Numbered from the stretch's first letter, positions 31,451 to 41,223 are shown. The stretch: DNA of 64,000 nucleotides from an uncultured Oscillospiraceae bacterium (GCA_910586535.1 CAJUHS010000008.1:1-64000); one strand, 5' to 3'. The notes: generated by a model from the letters alone, not told the origin. Translations and numbers: made by a program.

Positions 31451-33523
31451 TTATATAAGTCCGCTTAGTTCGTTAGCGTATCCGTCCTCAGAAGATTTTG
31501 CCGGGGAGCTTTCAGGCTGCTTCTGCGGGGACTTGGCATAGGCGTATGCGGATTTGCCGTGCTTTTTGATGTTGTACATTGCTTCATCGGCTGCGGCAAT
31601 GACCTCCTCGGCGTTTTTGCCGCTCTCACGGAGGAATGCTATACCCACCGAGCAGTGAACGTTAAGTTTCAGTCCAGTGGACTCGGAAGTAAAGCCGTTT
31701 CCGAGAATGTCAATTATCTCCTGAGCGATCTTGCCGGAATCGCCGTAAAGGGTAAGATTGGTCAGGCAGATAACAAATTCGTCTCCGCCAAAGCGTCCTG
31801 CAAAGCCGCGCTCGAAGCTTATCTCCTTTAAGGTATCCGCTACGAACTTAAGCACCTCGTCGCCGCAGGCGTGACCGTACTGGTCGTTAAAGAACTTGAA
31901 GTCGTCAAGGTCGATAAACATCATAGCGTCAAGAGACTTCTTGGCGGCGGATTCGTCAATTGCCGCAGTAAGTGACTTGATAAACGTCTCGCGGTTAAAA
32001 AGCTGCGTAAGAGCGTCGTTGCTGGCGCGCTGGATAAGGTGCATCTCGCTTTTCTTTTCCTTGTCGATATCCATTATAACTCCGACAATTTTCGTGGGTA
32101 TCTCGTCGCGGTTATAGAATTTCGTTGCTTTTATCATTATCCAGATGAAGTCGCCGTAGATAGACTTTACGCGGTATTCGCCCTGCATGAAATTAGCGGG
32201 ACCCAGGATACGCTCAAGGTCGTTTATGTAGCGTTCCTTGTCGTCCTTATGGACGTGTATCTTATAGAAAAAGCTTTCTTTCATGCTGTCGTCCTTGGGG
32301 CGGTAGCTGAACTTTTTATTGAAGTTTTTGGAAACGAACACCGTGCTCTTTTTAAAGCTTACCTCAAAAACGATGTTGTTGGTTATCTCGACGATTGTCT
32401 TATAGCGCTGTTCGCTTTCAAAAACGTCGTCAAACAGAGTGTTAAAGGCATTTCCTATCTGGCGAAATTCATCCGTGCTCTTTATGTCGAACCTTGCGTA
32501 CATATCGCCTTTTTTCTTTTTCTGGAGTATCCTCATGATCTCGTTTATCGGCATTGCGAACCAATAAACAAAAACAACTGCCAGTATGGACGAAATAATA
32601 ACAACAATGACAGAAACATTGCGTATGGACTGTCCCGATTTATCCGCAGCCTTTTGCAGGCTTGCTTTATCCGTTACAGCAAGCATTGTCCAGCGGCAGG
32701 AAGAAACGGATGACGCGTAGAGTATCCGCGAACTGCGACCCGACCCAAACTCTGACGTAAAATCGGAAATATCTTTGTCTGCCGGATTAATAATATTAAC
32801 GATCAGGTCTCCGGCAGACTTATAGTTTTCGCTCTCCGTATAGCTTCTGATTGTTTTGTAAGGATATTCAAGCAGGTTTCCGCTCGTATCCATAACGGCG
32901 TTTGTGGTATATTTATCCAGCTTTGATGAATTAATTATTTCCTGCAACCGGATTGTGTTGTAAAGCTGATAAACGATTCCCTGACATACGTTATCATAAG
33001 AAAAAACCGATTTTGCCACAATAAACACAGGAATATCGCTTTCGCCGCCGCTCATAAAGAAAGAGGACACTCCGTTATTATTCTGGGCGAGAGAAAACAG
33101 TCCTTTATAGTTGGACATGCGTCTGCCCGTGTCAAATTCGTCGGTGGAAGCGATTATCATGCCTGAATTATTGATGATCATGATCTTTTGCAGGGCAGGA
33201 TCGTTTGATGTGATCGCAGAAAAACCGCTTGTTATTTCCCTGTATTTTTCCGATCCTTCTGGAATCTCAAAATCATTTTCATTGCTTTCCTTAGTGTAGC
33301 TTCTCACATTTTCGGACGAAGCCAGATTTTTGGCTGAAGCGACGGCTTCTTCAAAGTAAAGATTTACATTGTCGGCTTGATTTGAAATAATTCCCGCCGT
33401 AGCCGCTGATATAAGCTCCATAGAGTTTCCGCTTATTCTTGAGGAGGAAAACACGTTTACAATGATGATCGGAACTAAAGCAAGAAGGAAAATAAATACA
33501 AGCAGTTTAAACTTTACTTTCAC
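31451..33523 (-). CDS. Membrane diguanylate cyclase: Cache, HAMP, PAS, GGDEF
   Basis: 690 residues, GTG start behind AAAGGGGGG. A membrane helix at 5-27 and a second at about 308-330 flank an extracellular Cache-like sensor (KIMIINNSGMIIASTDEFDT near 120). HAMP follows (AMPINEIMRILQKKKKGDMY), then a PAS/PAC segment (about 390-510, GDFIWIMIKATKFYN). The GGDEF domain starts with DALTQLFNRETF near 517 and has the intact motif FGGDEF; the position of an RxxD inhibitory site is not conserved. The tail is Ser/Pro/Lys-rich. Predicted to make c-di-GMP in response to an external ligand. Confidence 0.9.
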   Translation of the reverse strand: MKVKFKLLVFIFLLALVPIIIVNVFSSSRISGNSMELISAATAGIISNQADNVNLYFEEAVASAKNLASSENVRSYTKESNENDFEIPEGSEKYREITSGFSAITSNDPALQKIMIINNSGMIIASTDEFDTGRRMSNYKGLFSLAQNNNGVSSFFMSGGESDIPVFIVAKSVFSYDNVCQGIVYQLYNTIRLQEIINSSKLDKYTTNAVMDTSGNLLEYPYKTIRSYTESENYKSAGDLIVNIINPADKDISDFTSEFGSGRSSRILYASSVSSCRWTMLAVTDKASLQKAADKSGQSIRNVSVIVVIISSILAVVFVYWFAMPINEIMRILQKKKKGDMYARFDIKSTDEFRQIGNAFNTLFDDVFESEQRYKTIVEITNNIVFEVSFKKSTVFVSKNFNKKFSYRPKDDSMKESFFYKIHVHKDDKERYINDLERILGPANFMQGEYRVKSIYGDFIWIMIKATKFYNRDEIPTKIVGVIMDIDKEKKSEMHLIQRASNDALTQLFNRETFIKSLTAAIDESAAKKSLDAMMFIDLDDFKFFNDQYGHACGDEVLKFVADTLKEISFERGFAGRFGGDEFVICLTNLTLYGDSGKIAQEIIDILGNGFTSESTGLKLNVHCSVGIAFLRESGKNAEEVIAAADEAMYNIKKHGKSAYAYAKSPQKQPESSPAKSSEDGYANELSGLI

Positions 33524-33718
33524 GGAATCCCCCCTTTAATAAGATTTTTTTACTTCCGGAAAACTGCCCTGCGGCGTAAAATAAATTTATCCGCGGTTTC
33601 GCATTGCCAAGATATTAATGCGGTTATATTTATTTTAATATTTTTTCACGGATTTGTAAACAGATTATACAGAATTTTGTTGATAAATTACAATATTTTT
33701 TTAAAAAATTATGCACAT

Positions 33719-35851
33719 TTACTTTTGCAATTTTTTTGAAAGCACTCTGTCCTGAACGATCACATATACCATTGTCAAAACTACCGCTGAGGTAAGAATG
33801 ATTATTACCGTTTTAACTGCTTTCGGGACGGTCTTTTCATCCTTTTCGTTTGAGCCGTCCTCTTTGTCCTCTTTGACAGACCGGCTCTCGTCAGGCATAT
33901 CTGACGTTCCCGATCCGTCTGTTTCTCCGTCTGTCTCGTGCGGCTTCGGCTCGGAACCAGTTAAGCTGTCCGGACTTTCCGGATTTTCGGAAATCGGAGC
34001 CGATGTGACTTCCTCAACGGAAGTACCCACAGTTGAATGCGTTTCGGCGGATACGTGCTCGGGTACTGATACAGTTGTGACAGTATCTGCTTCGGACACG
34101 GAGGTTTCCGTCGGGGTATCCTGCTCGGGGTGGGGATCGCTTACCTCAGCCGCCGTTGTTTCATCCGGTTCGTCAATGGAAATAACTTCCCTCTCACCCT
34201 TGAAAACAAGCATATTGACAGTAAGAGGTTCCATATCAAAGCTGAGACGGTTGTCCTCCACGGTTATCTCATCGTCGGAAAGCACTATCTCCGGACTGTC
34301 TTCGCCGAAGCTGTAAACTTTTGCGCTTTCAAACACAGCGTCGGAGTTTATCTCTAAAGCCGCTGTTTTGGAGCTGTTTTGATTTTTGTTTATGAGCAGA
34401 ACCTTGAGGGAAGTTTCGTCTCCTCCGTCGATTGAGGCGTAGACAGAACTCATTATATCACCGCCGTTATCGGACTTCACAAGGGTATCCCCAAATTTTC
34501 CGCCGTTTCCGTCAAAGTTGGTGTAGATATTTATTCCCGATTTCTGATAATCCGTTTCGCTTGAATTTGGCTTTAAGCAAGCCATATGCACTCCGTATTC
34601 CGCAAAAATGCCGAGGGTGTCCGCAACGGCTATTCCGCCGCTGATATGACCGCCGCCGCCGAAATCGTACTCGGAAAAGGATAGTTTTGTGCCGGGGTAA
34701 TACATATTTATGGAAGCTTCAAGAGTCGGGATAAGAGGTATATGCTGGTTGTGCATGATAGCAATGGCACTGTTTTCGGTGTATGTGCTGTCCCAGAGTA
34801 TGCGGGGAGCCTGAAGCCTTGTGTTGTTGGAAAAATTGTCAGTACCGCTGATGATCGGTTCAAGCAGACCGTTTGTCGCCTCCGTATGGTAGTGGATATC
34901 CAGAACGTCGAGAAGCCTTGTTCCCGCCGCTTCGGAAGCGTCGTGCATACCCTTAAGGTAATAGTCTATGAACCAGCTGTAGTCCTGAGCGTGCTTATCC
35001 CAGTCGTCCGGATTTTTAAGGTTGATAAACGCCTCTATGCCGCTTATTGACGGACCGTACACGAGGGCTGTGGGGTCTATTTGCTTTACAGCTCCCGCAA
35101 GCTCGGCAGAGCGCGCTATAAGCTCGTCGGAGGTTATCTGCCGCGTTATCGCATAGGGGTAAAGCTCGAACCAGTTTTCAGGTTCGTTGTCAAGAAAGTA
35201 TCCGTTTATGCCTCCGTCGACGGCGTATCCGTATTTGTTGGCAAGAAAGCTGACGTATTCGTCCATATAGACTGCATCGTCTGTAATATCCGGCTCCGAG
35301 AAAAAGCTGTCGTTTTTTCTGAAAAGCACTCTTTTCCACCTGACCGCTCCGTCGGACGGATATACAGCTCCCGCCGAATCAGCGGCAGCCGCGCCCATCA
35401 TCTGGAGAGTAACGTATCTTGAAGGTATCTCGTACCGCTTTGCTTTTGAGACAAGATTGTCAGTATAGAGGGCGGGTTCGCGCTGTCTATCGGCAGGATA
35501 GGACTTAACAAGATCGTTGTTGTTGCTTCCGTTTTTGCCTTCCGCACTGTTGGAAAAATTTGTCTCCCAGTTATAGGAGGACAGCCTCGGGTCTGACTGC
35601 TTCAGCGCGTTTACTGTAAGCCCGGACAGACTTGTTTCGGCGTTTATGCCGTATATGTAGGGGCTTATGGCTTTGTGCTCCGCAGAAACGTCTATTTCCA
35701 CGGAAATGCTGTCTGTGTCTCTGTAGCTGGAGCTGAACATAGCCGAAACTTTTCCTGCATTTGCAAGCGGCAGGCTTACAAGAGCCGCGCATACGCAGCA
35801 TGAGCATAAAAACGCTGCCGATCTTTTAAGTGACATTTTATTTATAATCAT
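33719..35851 (-). CDS. GH44 endoglucanase/xyloglucanase with C-terminal membrane anchor
   Basis: 710 residues. A signal peptide (to about 35) precedes a GH44 catalytic region at about 50-560: ISPYIYGINAET, NWETNFSNSAEGK, FLDNEPENWFELYP with acid/base Glu near 223, and LSFSEYDFGGGGHISGG with nucleophile Glu near 393. A 100-residue Thr/Ser/Glu/Pro-rich linker follows, then a hydrophobic helix near 670-693 (VIIILTSAVVLTMVYVIV) and a short basic tail. There is no LPXTG motif and no dockerin, so the enzyme is probably held by a C-terminal transmembrane anchor. It follows the GH3 gene by 93 bases on the same strand; xyloglucan or beta-glucan fragments may pass from one to the other. Confidence 0.9.
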   Translation of the reverse strand: MIINKMSLKRSAAFLCSCCVCAALVSLPLANAGKVSAMFSSSYRDTDSISVEIDVSAEHKAISPYIYGINAETSLSGLTVNALKQSDPRLSSYNWETNFSNSAEGKNGSNNNDLVKSYPADRQREPALYTDNLVSKAKRYEIPSRYVTLQMMGAAAADSAGAVYPSDGAVRWKRVLFRKNDSFFSEPDITDDAVYMDEYVSFLANKYGYAVDGGINGYFLDNEPENWFELYPYAITRQITSDELIARSAELAGAVKQIDPTALVYGPSISGIEAFINLKNPDDWDKHAQDYSWFIDYYLKGMHDASEAAGTRLLDVLDIHYHTEATNGLLEPIISGTDNFSNNTRLQAPRILWDSTYTENSAIAIMHNQHIPLIPTLEASINMYYPGTKLSFSEYDFGGGGHISGGIAVADTLGIFAEYGVHMACLKPNSSETDYQKSGINIYTNFDGNGGKFGDTLVKSDNGGDIMSSVYASIDGGDETSLKVLLINKNQNSSKTAALEINSDAVFESAKVYSFGEDSPEIVLSDDEITVEDNRLSFDMEPLTVNMLVFKGEREVISIDEPDETTAAEVSDPHPEQDTPTETSVSEADTVTTVSVPEHVSAETHSTVGTSVEEVTSAPISENPESPDSLTGSEPKPHETDGETDGSGTSDMPDESRSVKEDKEDGSNEKDEKTVPKAVKTVIIILTSAVVLTMVYVIVQDRVLSKKLQK

Positions 35852-35944
35852 CGGGATCTTTTAAAACCTCCGTATCATACAGTATCGTACCTTACATTAT
35901 ACATCAGTCCGGAGTCAAAAGCAAGCAAAAAAGCGATTTTCATA

Positions 35945-38722
35945 TTATTGCATGAATTTCAGGCTGTAAACCCCAAGCTGACCGTTAAGGGCGATCTTGA
36001 CGTTCATAACGCCGTTTACGGGTTCGAGAGGTATTCTGTAAGCAGTGAAGCCGTCGAGGCAGGGGGAGGGGAGAATATCTGCTTTTCCGATGAGCTTTTC
36101 GTCCGCGCTTATTTCCAGAGAGCCTCCTCTGCACGGAGCGGAGCATATCACTTCCGCCGCGGTAAAGCCTTTCATGTCCGCGCCGTTGAAAACGAGTCCG
36201 CCGCCCCAGTCGCCCGACAGCATATAGTGGTCGTTTACGTCAAAGCTGAAAGCGAGTGACGCGTTGTAACATCCGTCGATATTTTTGGCTTTGACGAAAG
36301 TCATGTCCCGCGGAGGGACAGTTTCCGCCGAAATGTTCAGTTCTGCGGTACAGCGGATATCTTCCGAGGAAGCCGCCACCCAGAAGGTGTACGTACCGCT
36401 TTCAACGCATAGCTTTTCGCGGGTAACGTCGTAAAATTCCAGCGAGGAGAATGGTACGTCAATTTCGATTTGGACAGTCTTCCCGGCTTTAATATTAACG
36501 CGCTTAAAGCCGCAGAGCTGCTTCAGGGGACGCTTTACACGCGGAGCGTTTGCTTTGAAATATATCTGCACTACCTCGTCTCCGTCATGCTCCGAGACGT
36601 TTTTAACCGTCAGCGAAACGCGTACAGCTTCGCCGCATTGAACGGCTCTGAAGTCTCTGTACTCGAATGACGAGTAGGAAAGTCCGTGCCCGAACGGGAA
36701 AAGAGGCGTGCCCTTGTAGTACATATAGGTCATATCGTTGCCTATTATATCGTAGTCCATTATATCGGGCAACTCGTGGACGGATTCGTACCATGTCAGC
36801 GGACATCTTGCCGCAGGGTTGAAGCTTCCGCTCAGTACAGCCGAAACGGCGGTTCCCAGCTCCGGACCAGCGTGGGAGGTGTACGCAATGGCGGGAAGAT
36901 TTTCCTTTTCCCACTTAACGGCATAGGGATAGCTTGCCGCGATAAGCAGCACGGTGTTGGAATTGGCTTCAAACGCCGCTCTGATCAGTCCGCTCTGGTG
37001 CTTGGGAAGTACGATATCCGGTCTGTCGTAGCATTCGCGGGCTACCTGCATAGGGTGATTCCCTGCGCATACGATGGCGATATCCGCCTGCTCTGCAAGC
37101 TTTGCCGCTCTTTCCGCTCCGTTTGAGACAACGGTTATCTCGAACTGCTTGTCGTGAGTTATTCCCGAAGCCTTGCGCATTGCAAGCTCGCCCTTTTCGT
37201 TTACGTAAATGTCCATAGCCTTTTCGTGCCAGCTCTTGAAGCAGTACAGTCCCTCGTAGACCGTTGGTTTGAACCATTCGTGTATGAACCACTCATACGG
37301 CGTATCGCTTGTTGCTTTATAGACTCCGCCGTCCTCGGCGAGGTATTTTCCGTTCAGTTTGGACTTGAAATTCATCGAGCCGAAATCCCAGTCGTGAAGC
37401 TCGAAAAGGCAGCTTTCACCGATCCCGTCCGCTTCCGCACGGACTGAGCCGTCCTCGCTGACTGACAGGTATTTTCCGCTGCTGACCGACTTTACCGCCA
37501 CGATATCGTAGCCGTTGTCGAACAAAACGTTTTCTGTGCCAAATTCCTTTTCGATGCCCTGCCTTATGCTTACCGCATAGCTTGATCTTCCGGTGTACCA
37601 GTCGGCATAGTTCTCGTCCGCAATAGGACCTGTCAAAGCTATTTTCGTACCCTTATCCAAAGGAAGTATGCCGTTGTTTTTCAGCAAGCAAACCTGTTCC
37701 ATAGCAGCGCGGCGGTTCAGGGCGCGGCTCTCCTCGCTTTCGGGGGCAACGTCCATATCCTTGTAGGGGTGGGTTTCGTCAAATTCGCCGAGACGGAATC
37801 TGCCGTAGAGAACATTTCCCACAGCTTTGTCGATCTCCTCCATAGTTATGAGACCCTTCTCAAGTGCGTCGGCTGCGGCTGCTGTTACCATATCGGCAAC
37901 GTCGGTCATGCTGTCCGCACCGTTTTTGAGACAGAACGCCATTGCTTCGGCATGGGTCTTTACGCACTTGTGGGCAAGCACATTCTGGGAAAAATCGCCT
38001 CCGTCGGTAACGACGAAATCAAGTCCCCATTTATCCTTTAAAAGCTTTTGGAGGTCTGGGTTCATGACTGCCGGTACTCCTGAAAGCTCGTTGTACGCCG
38101 CCATTACCGAACGGGCGCCGCCCTCGGTTATCGCCGCCTTAAACGCCCGGTAGTAGTACTCGTGGAGAGTCCTCATATCAACATTTGCGGAGCACCTGTC
38201 CCTGTCCTTTTCGTTGTTGTCGGCGCAGAAATGTTTCAGTGTGGGTATGGTTTTCAGGTAGACGGGATCGTCTCCTGCCATTCCCTTAGTATAAGCCTTT
38301 GACATTTCGCCTGTCAGGAACGGATCTTCGCCGTAGGCTTCTTCCGTTCTGCCCCAGCGCGGGTCGCGTTCCATATCCACCGTGGGTCCCCAGAGCATGA
38401 GTTTTCCGTCGGGATTTTTCTGATAATAGTAACGGGCTTCGTTTCCCGCGATCTCGCCCAGCTTATACATCAGTTCGGGATCGAACATTGAAGCCATTCC
38501 CACCGGCTGGGGCAAAACTGTGGAATATTCCTCCTTGTCTCTTCCGACGTAGCCGCGGGCGACCTCGGTTCCCACGTGCCATTCGCCTACGCCGAGTCGG
38601 GGCACCGCCTCCATGAAAGTGGAGAGCATATTGAGCTTTTCTTCTTTTGTGAGTCTGCCGAGCAGGTCGGCAACGCGTTCCCTCATTGGCAGGGAGCTGT
38701 CGCGGAATGGATAATCTGACAT
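35945..38722 (-). CDS. GH3 beta-glucosidase/beta-xylosidase with inserted beta-trefoil-like domain
   Basis: 925 residues, no signal peptide, AAAAGGAGTG site. The GH3 N domain shows GPTVDMERDPRWGRTEEAYG, KHFCADNNEK, and DFVVTDGGDF with nucleophile Asp near 240. Between the two parts of the second domain, about residues 405-540, an insert carries repeats of the type VSSGKYLSVSEDGSV and SKLNGKYLAEDGGV, like fascin or other beta-trefoil folds. Then follow ADIAIVCAGNHPMQ, the FnIII-like domain (VSLTVKNVSEHDGDEVVQIY), and a C-terminal beta-sandwich of about 120 residues resembling a CBM6-type module. Probably acts in the cytoplasm on imported oligosaccharides; glucose or xylose specificity cannot be read. 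Confidence 0.9.
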   Translation of the reverse strand: MSDYPFRDSSLPMRERVADLLGRLTKEEKLNMLSTFMEAVPRLGVGEWHVGTEVARGYVGRDKEEYSTVLPQPVGMASMFDPELMYKLGEIAGNEARYYYQKNPDGKLMLWGPTVDMERDPRWGRTEEAYGEDPFLTGEMSKAYTKGMAGDDPVYLKTIPTLKHFCADNNEKDRDRCSANVDMRTLHEYYYRAFKAAITEGGARSVMAAYNELSGVPAVMNPDLQKLLKDKWGLDFVVTDGGDFSQNVLAHKCVKTHAEAMAFCLKNGADSMTDVADMVTAAAADALEKGLITMEEIDKAVGNVLYGRFRLGEFDETHPYKDMDVAPESEESRALNRRAAMEQVCLLKNNGILPLDKGTKIALTGPIADENYADWYTGRSSYAVSIRQGIEKEFGTENVLFDNGYDIVAVKSVSSGKYLSVSEDGSVRAEADGIGESCLFELHDWDFGSMNFKSKLNGKYLAEDGGVYKATSDTPYEWFIHEWFKPTVYEGLYCFKSWHEKAMDIYVNEKGELAMRKASGITHDKQFEITVVSNGAERAAKLAEQADIAIVCAGNHPMQVARECYDRPDIVLPKHQSGLIRAAFEANSNTVLLIAASYPYAVKWEKENLPAIAYTSHAGPELGTAVSAVLSGSFNPAARCPLTWYESVHELPDIMDYDIIGNDMTYMYYKGTPLFPFGHGLSYSSFEYRDFRAVQCGEAVRVSLTVKNVSEHDGDEVVQIYFKANAPRVKRPLKQLCGFKRVNIKAGKTVQIEIDVPFSSLEFYDVTREKLCVESGTYTFWVAASSEDIRCTAELNISAETVPPRDMTFVKAKNIDGCYNASLAFSFDVNDHYMLSGDWGGGLVFNGADMKGFTAAEVICSAPCRGGSLEISADEKLIGKADILPSPCLDGFTAYRIPLEPVNGVMNVKIALNGQLGVYSLKFMQ

Positions 38723-38818
38723 ACTGACACTCCTTTTCGTATAATTAATATAAATAATTCCAATTTGTATATTTTATAGATTAAAATTTTTTTGCTTAGC
38801 TGGAAGCCCACCCGTATA

Positions 38819-39925
38819 TCAAAGTACGTAAAAATACGCAAATGCAAACGTTGCCGCAAACAGCAGGACATTGACCAGTGTGAAAACCGCCAAATACTTA
38901 AACGGTCTGGCTTCGTCGGTCTCAAGATATATGCGGAACGAAATAAGACTCGCAAGACTTGCGACCACCGTTCCGAGTCCGCCTATGTTTGTGCCGAGAA
39001 CCATTGCGCGTGCGTTTTCCGTGAATCCCGAAAGCATTACCGCCGCCGGAACATTGCTGATTACCTGACTCGCCGCCGCAGAAGCAAGCATCTCCCTGCC
39101 GTTCATGAGCTTTGTGAGAAATTCGCTTACTGCTCCGATATTGCGGATATTTCCGACAAAAATAAAAAAGAAAGCGAATGTTGCCAGCAGACCGTAGTCC
39201 ACCGCAGCAAAAATGCGCACGTCAATTATTGCCGCAACAATACACACTGAGGCAAACGTGACCATTACGCCAACTTTTCCGAAAACAGCCGCCAGGCAGA
39301 GCATGAACAGGACTGTGTACAAGGCAAGGTATCTTTTGTTGCGTATGGCAGCTCCGCGGCGGCTGCCGGTTTGCATCGGCTCGTTTTTTATAAGCATACA
39401 CAAAATAAAAATAAGTACCGCGCTCAGAAGCACAACGGGAACCGTTAGCGAAAAAAATTCCCATGCGTTCATTTTGTATCTGTCGTAGAGATACAGATTG
39501 TGGGGATTCCCGAAAGGTGTGAGCATGCTTCCCAGATTTGCCGCGGCAGTCTGGAGCGTTATCACATATATCATAGTTTTCGGAAGATTCTCAAACAGCG
39601 CGGCTGTAAGGGGTACAAAAGCTATAAGCGCAACGTCGTTGGTAAAAAACATTGCGGAGAAAAATGTTATGTAGACAAGAACCGTGCCCGTTCGGCGTGA
39701 TCCCGGTTCTTCTCCTCCGAGGAGCTTTCCGGAAAGAAATGACAGCAGTCCGCAGTCACGGAAACCGGCAACGGCTATCATCAGGCAGAAAAGCAGTCCG
39801 ATAGTGTCCGTGTCCACATAATCCACATAGTTTGTAACTGGTACGAACAAACAGGATATAAGCGCCGCCAAAAATGATATGACCACAGAAAATTCCCTTT
39901 TGCAAAAATCAATAAAGCCTTTCAT
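38819..39925 (-). CDS. SLC13/ArsB-type anion transporter
   Basis: 368 residues from ATG 39925 (GGAGGG 7 bases upstream). About 10-11 hydrophobic helices. Typical sites: TFFSAMFFTNDVALIAFVPL near 88 and NLGSMLTPFGNPHNLYLYD near 130, the duplicated anion-binding loops, with VISNVPAAVMLSGF near 290 as the second. The family (CitMHS/ion transporter superfamily) covers dicarboxylates, citrate, sulfate and arsenite. The upstream ArsP_2-like transporter gene ends 25 bases away on the same strand, suggesting an operon. Substrate unresolved. Confidence 0.85.
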   Translation of the reverse strand: MKGFIDFCKREFSVVISFLAALISCLFVPVTNYVDYVDTDTIGLLFCLMIAVAGFRDCGLLSFLSGKLLGGEEPGSRRTGTVLVYITFFSAMFFTNDVALIAFVPLTAALFENLPKTMIYVITLQTAAANLGSMLTPFGNPHNLYLYDRYKMNAWEFFSLTVPVVLLSAVLIFILCMLIKNEPMQTGSRRGAAIRNKRYLALYTVLFMLCLAAVFGKVGVMVTFASVCIVAAIIDVRIFAAVDYGLLATFAFFFIFVGNIRNIGAVSEFLTKLMNGREMLASAAASQVISNVPAAVMLSGFTENARAMVLGTNIGGLGTVVASLASLISFRIYLETDEARPFKYLAVFTLVNVLLFAATFAFAYFYVL

Positions 39926-39950
39926 CACGGCGCCCTCCGGTCTTTAAACT

Positions 39951-40856
39951 TTAAAACAAATTGATGATTATCCCGCAGGCTACTCCTGCGGCGTATACAA
40001 TTCCTGTGATAATCAGGTTTTCCCTGACGTTTTTATTCGCGCGGAAAAGAACTGCAAGACCTATTCCCGCTCCTGTGCAAAGTCCTGCGGCGGCTGTTCC
40101 GAAGCTTACCGCTCCCTCGGCGTAAAGCTCCGTTATGAGCACCGAAGCCGCACAGTTGGGTATCATTCCCACAATTCCTGCGGCAAATGGCTGAAAAACT
40201 CCCATTCCGCTGATAAAACGCGCTACCGCCTCGTTTCCAGCAAAAGCCATGACTGCGCCTATAATAAGGTTCACAATAAAAATAAATACGCCCACGCCTA
40301 TGGTATGCTTCAGCGCGGAGTACCATATTCCGTGGCTTCCGCAGCCGCAGCCGCTTTCGGTGCAGATGTCCTCAATGCTCTCGCCGTCTGTGCTGATTTT
40401 TAACACTTTTACGATAAGATCTGCTGTGATACCCGAAATAAGGGCGGCAACTATCTTTACGGCAATCAGCTTCCATATTGAGCCGAACATTTCAGGGTGG
40501 GCAAGAAGCACGGGTATAGCCTCGTCGGAGGTTGCTATAAATACAGAGATAAGCGTACCGAGGGTGATGACGCGTCCTGCGTAGAGATTTGCGGCGGCTA
40601 CGGAAAAACCGCACTGGGGAACGCAGCCGAGAACTGCTCCGGCGGCCGGACCTACAGCTGTTTTCTTTCCGGCCCTGCCGAGTACTTCGGCAAGCTTGTC
40701 TCCTGCGCGGTGTTCGATAAATTCCATAAGCAGGAACGCCAGAAACAGAAACGGAAGCATTTTTGCCGTATCGAGAACGGCGTCGAGGAGAACGTCCCAA
40801 AAGTCGAAGCTTCCGCGGCTGTGGCTGTGAGCGAGTCCATACAAAAATATATGCAT
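39951..40856 (-). CDS. ArsP_2/DUF2899-type putative metal or arsenic efflux permease
   Basis: 301 residues, AAAGGAC site. Polytopic, with a His-rich start (GLAHSHSRGSFDFWD), KMLPFLFLAFLLMEFIEHRA, a signature VLGCVPQCGFSVAAANLYA near 85 and its pseudo-repeat GMIPNCAASVLITELYA near 235. A Cys/Gly segment ESGCGCGSHG sits in the central loop. This matches the putative 10-TM heavy-metal exporter family annotated either as arsenic efflux or as manganese transporter. It is preceded by a promoter and a 195-base leader with terminator-like architecture. The SLC13-type gene follows. Confidence 0.8.
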   Translation of the reverse strand: MHIFLYGLAHSHSRGSFDFWDVLLDAVLDTAKMLPFLFLAFLLMEFIEHRAGDKLAEVLGRAGKKTAVGPAAGAVLGCVPQCGFSVAAANLYAGRVITLGTLISVFIATSDEAIPVLLAHPEMFGSIWKLIAVKIVAALISGITADLIVKVLKISTDGESIEDICTESGCGCGSHGIWYSALKHTIGVGVFIFIVNLIIGAVMAFAGNEAVARFISGMGVFQPFAAGIVGMIPNCAASVLITELYAEGAVSFGTAAAGLCTGAGIGLAVLFRANKNVRENLIITGIVYAAGVACGIIINLF

Positions 40857-41050
40857 TAAAAAAGTCCTTTCAAAAACGCGTCTGAAATCAATTACAAAAG
40901 CAAATGAAACACATAAAAATATCCTGAAGGATTTGCATAGAGACGCGGCTCCCGCTACGCATTTTCAAAACATATTATTTTTTCTGAGGTCAAGGTGTTC
41001 ACGCCTCTGCAAAAGGTTATTTTTACGGATCGCTGTGCTATAATAAATTA
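40857..41050 (-). promoter_or_regulatory. Structured 5' leader of the metal permease gene
   Basis: About 195 bases of leader on the minus strand. Near its 5' end are a 21-base sequence shared with 25497-25517 and a GAGG...CCTC hairpin with inner GTG-AA-CAC (41009-40986). Next, TGCGTAGCGG-GAG-CCGCGTCT can fold with CTATGCA (40962-40935). The CGCGTCT of that fold can alternatively pair with AGACGCG (40884-40878), which is followed at once by TTTTT and then the ribosome site. This gives two exclusive folds, one terminator-like, as in riboswitches. I see none of the GGGGAGUAG-type core of the yybP-ykoY manganese riboswitch. Part of the region may be an interspersed repeat. Confidence 0.45.
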
Positions 41051-41056
41051 TAAGTT

Positions 41057-41085
41057 ATTATACCACATTTATATACTTTTTTCAA
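41057..41085 (-). promoter_or_regulatory. SigA promoter of the metal permease operon
   Basis: Minus strand: TTGAAA (41085-41080), 17-base spacer, TATAAT (41062-41057). Confidence 0.75.
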
Positions 41086-41223
41086 GTTTTTCGGAAATAT
41101 TTTTTACAGGTTATTGTACTGGGGTCTGTTCAAAAAAAATTCTCTGAACAGCTGTGAAACAACCGGTACAGCGGCTTGAAAAATCTGTCGGCGTACGCAA
41201 ACCGCGAATAAAAGCAAACAAAA

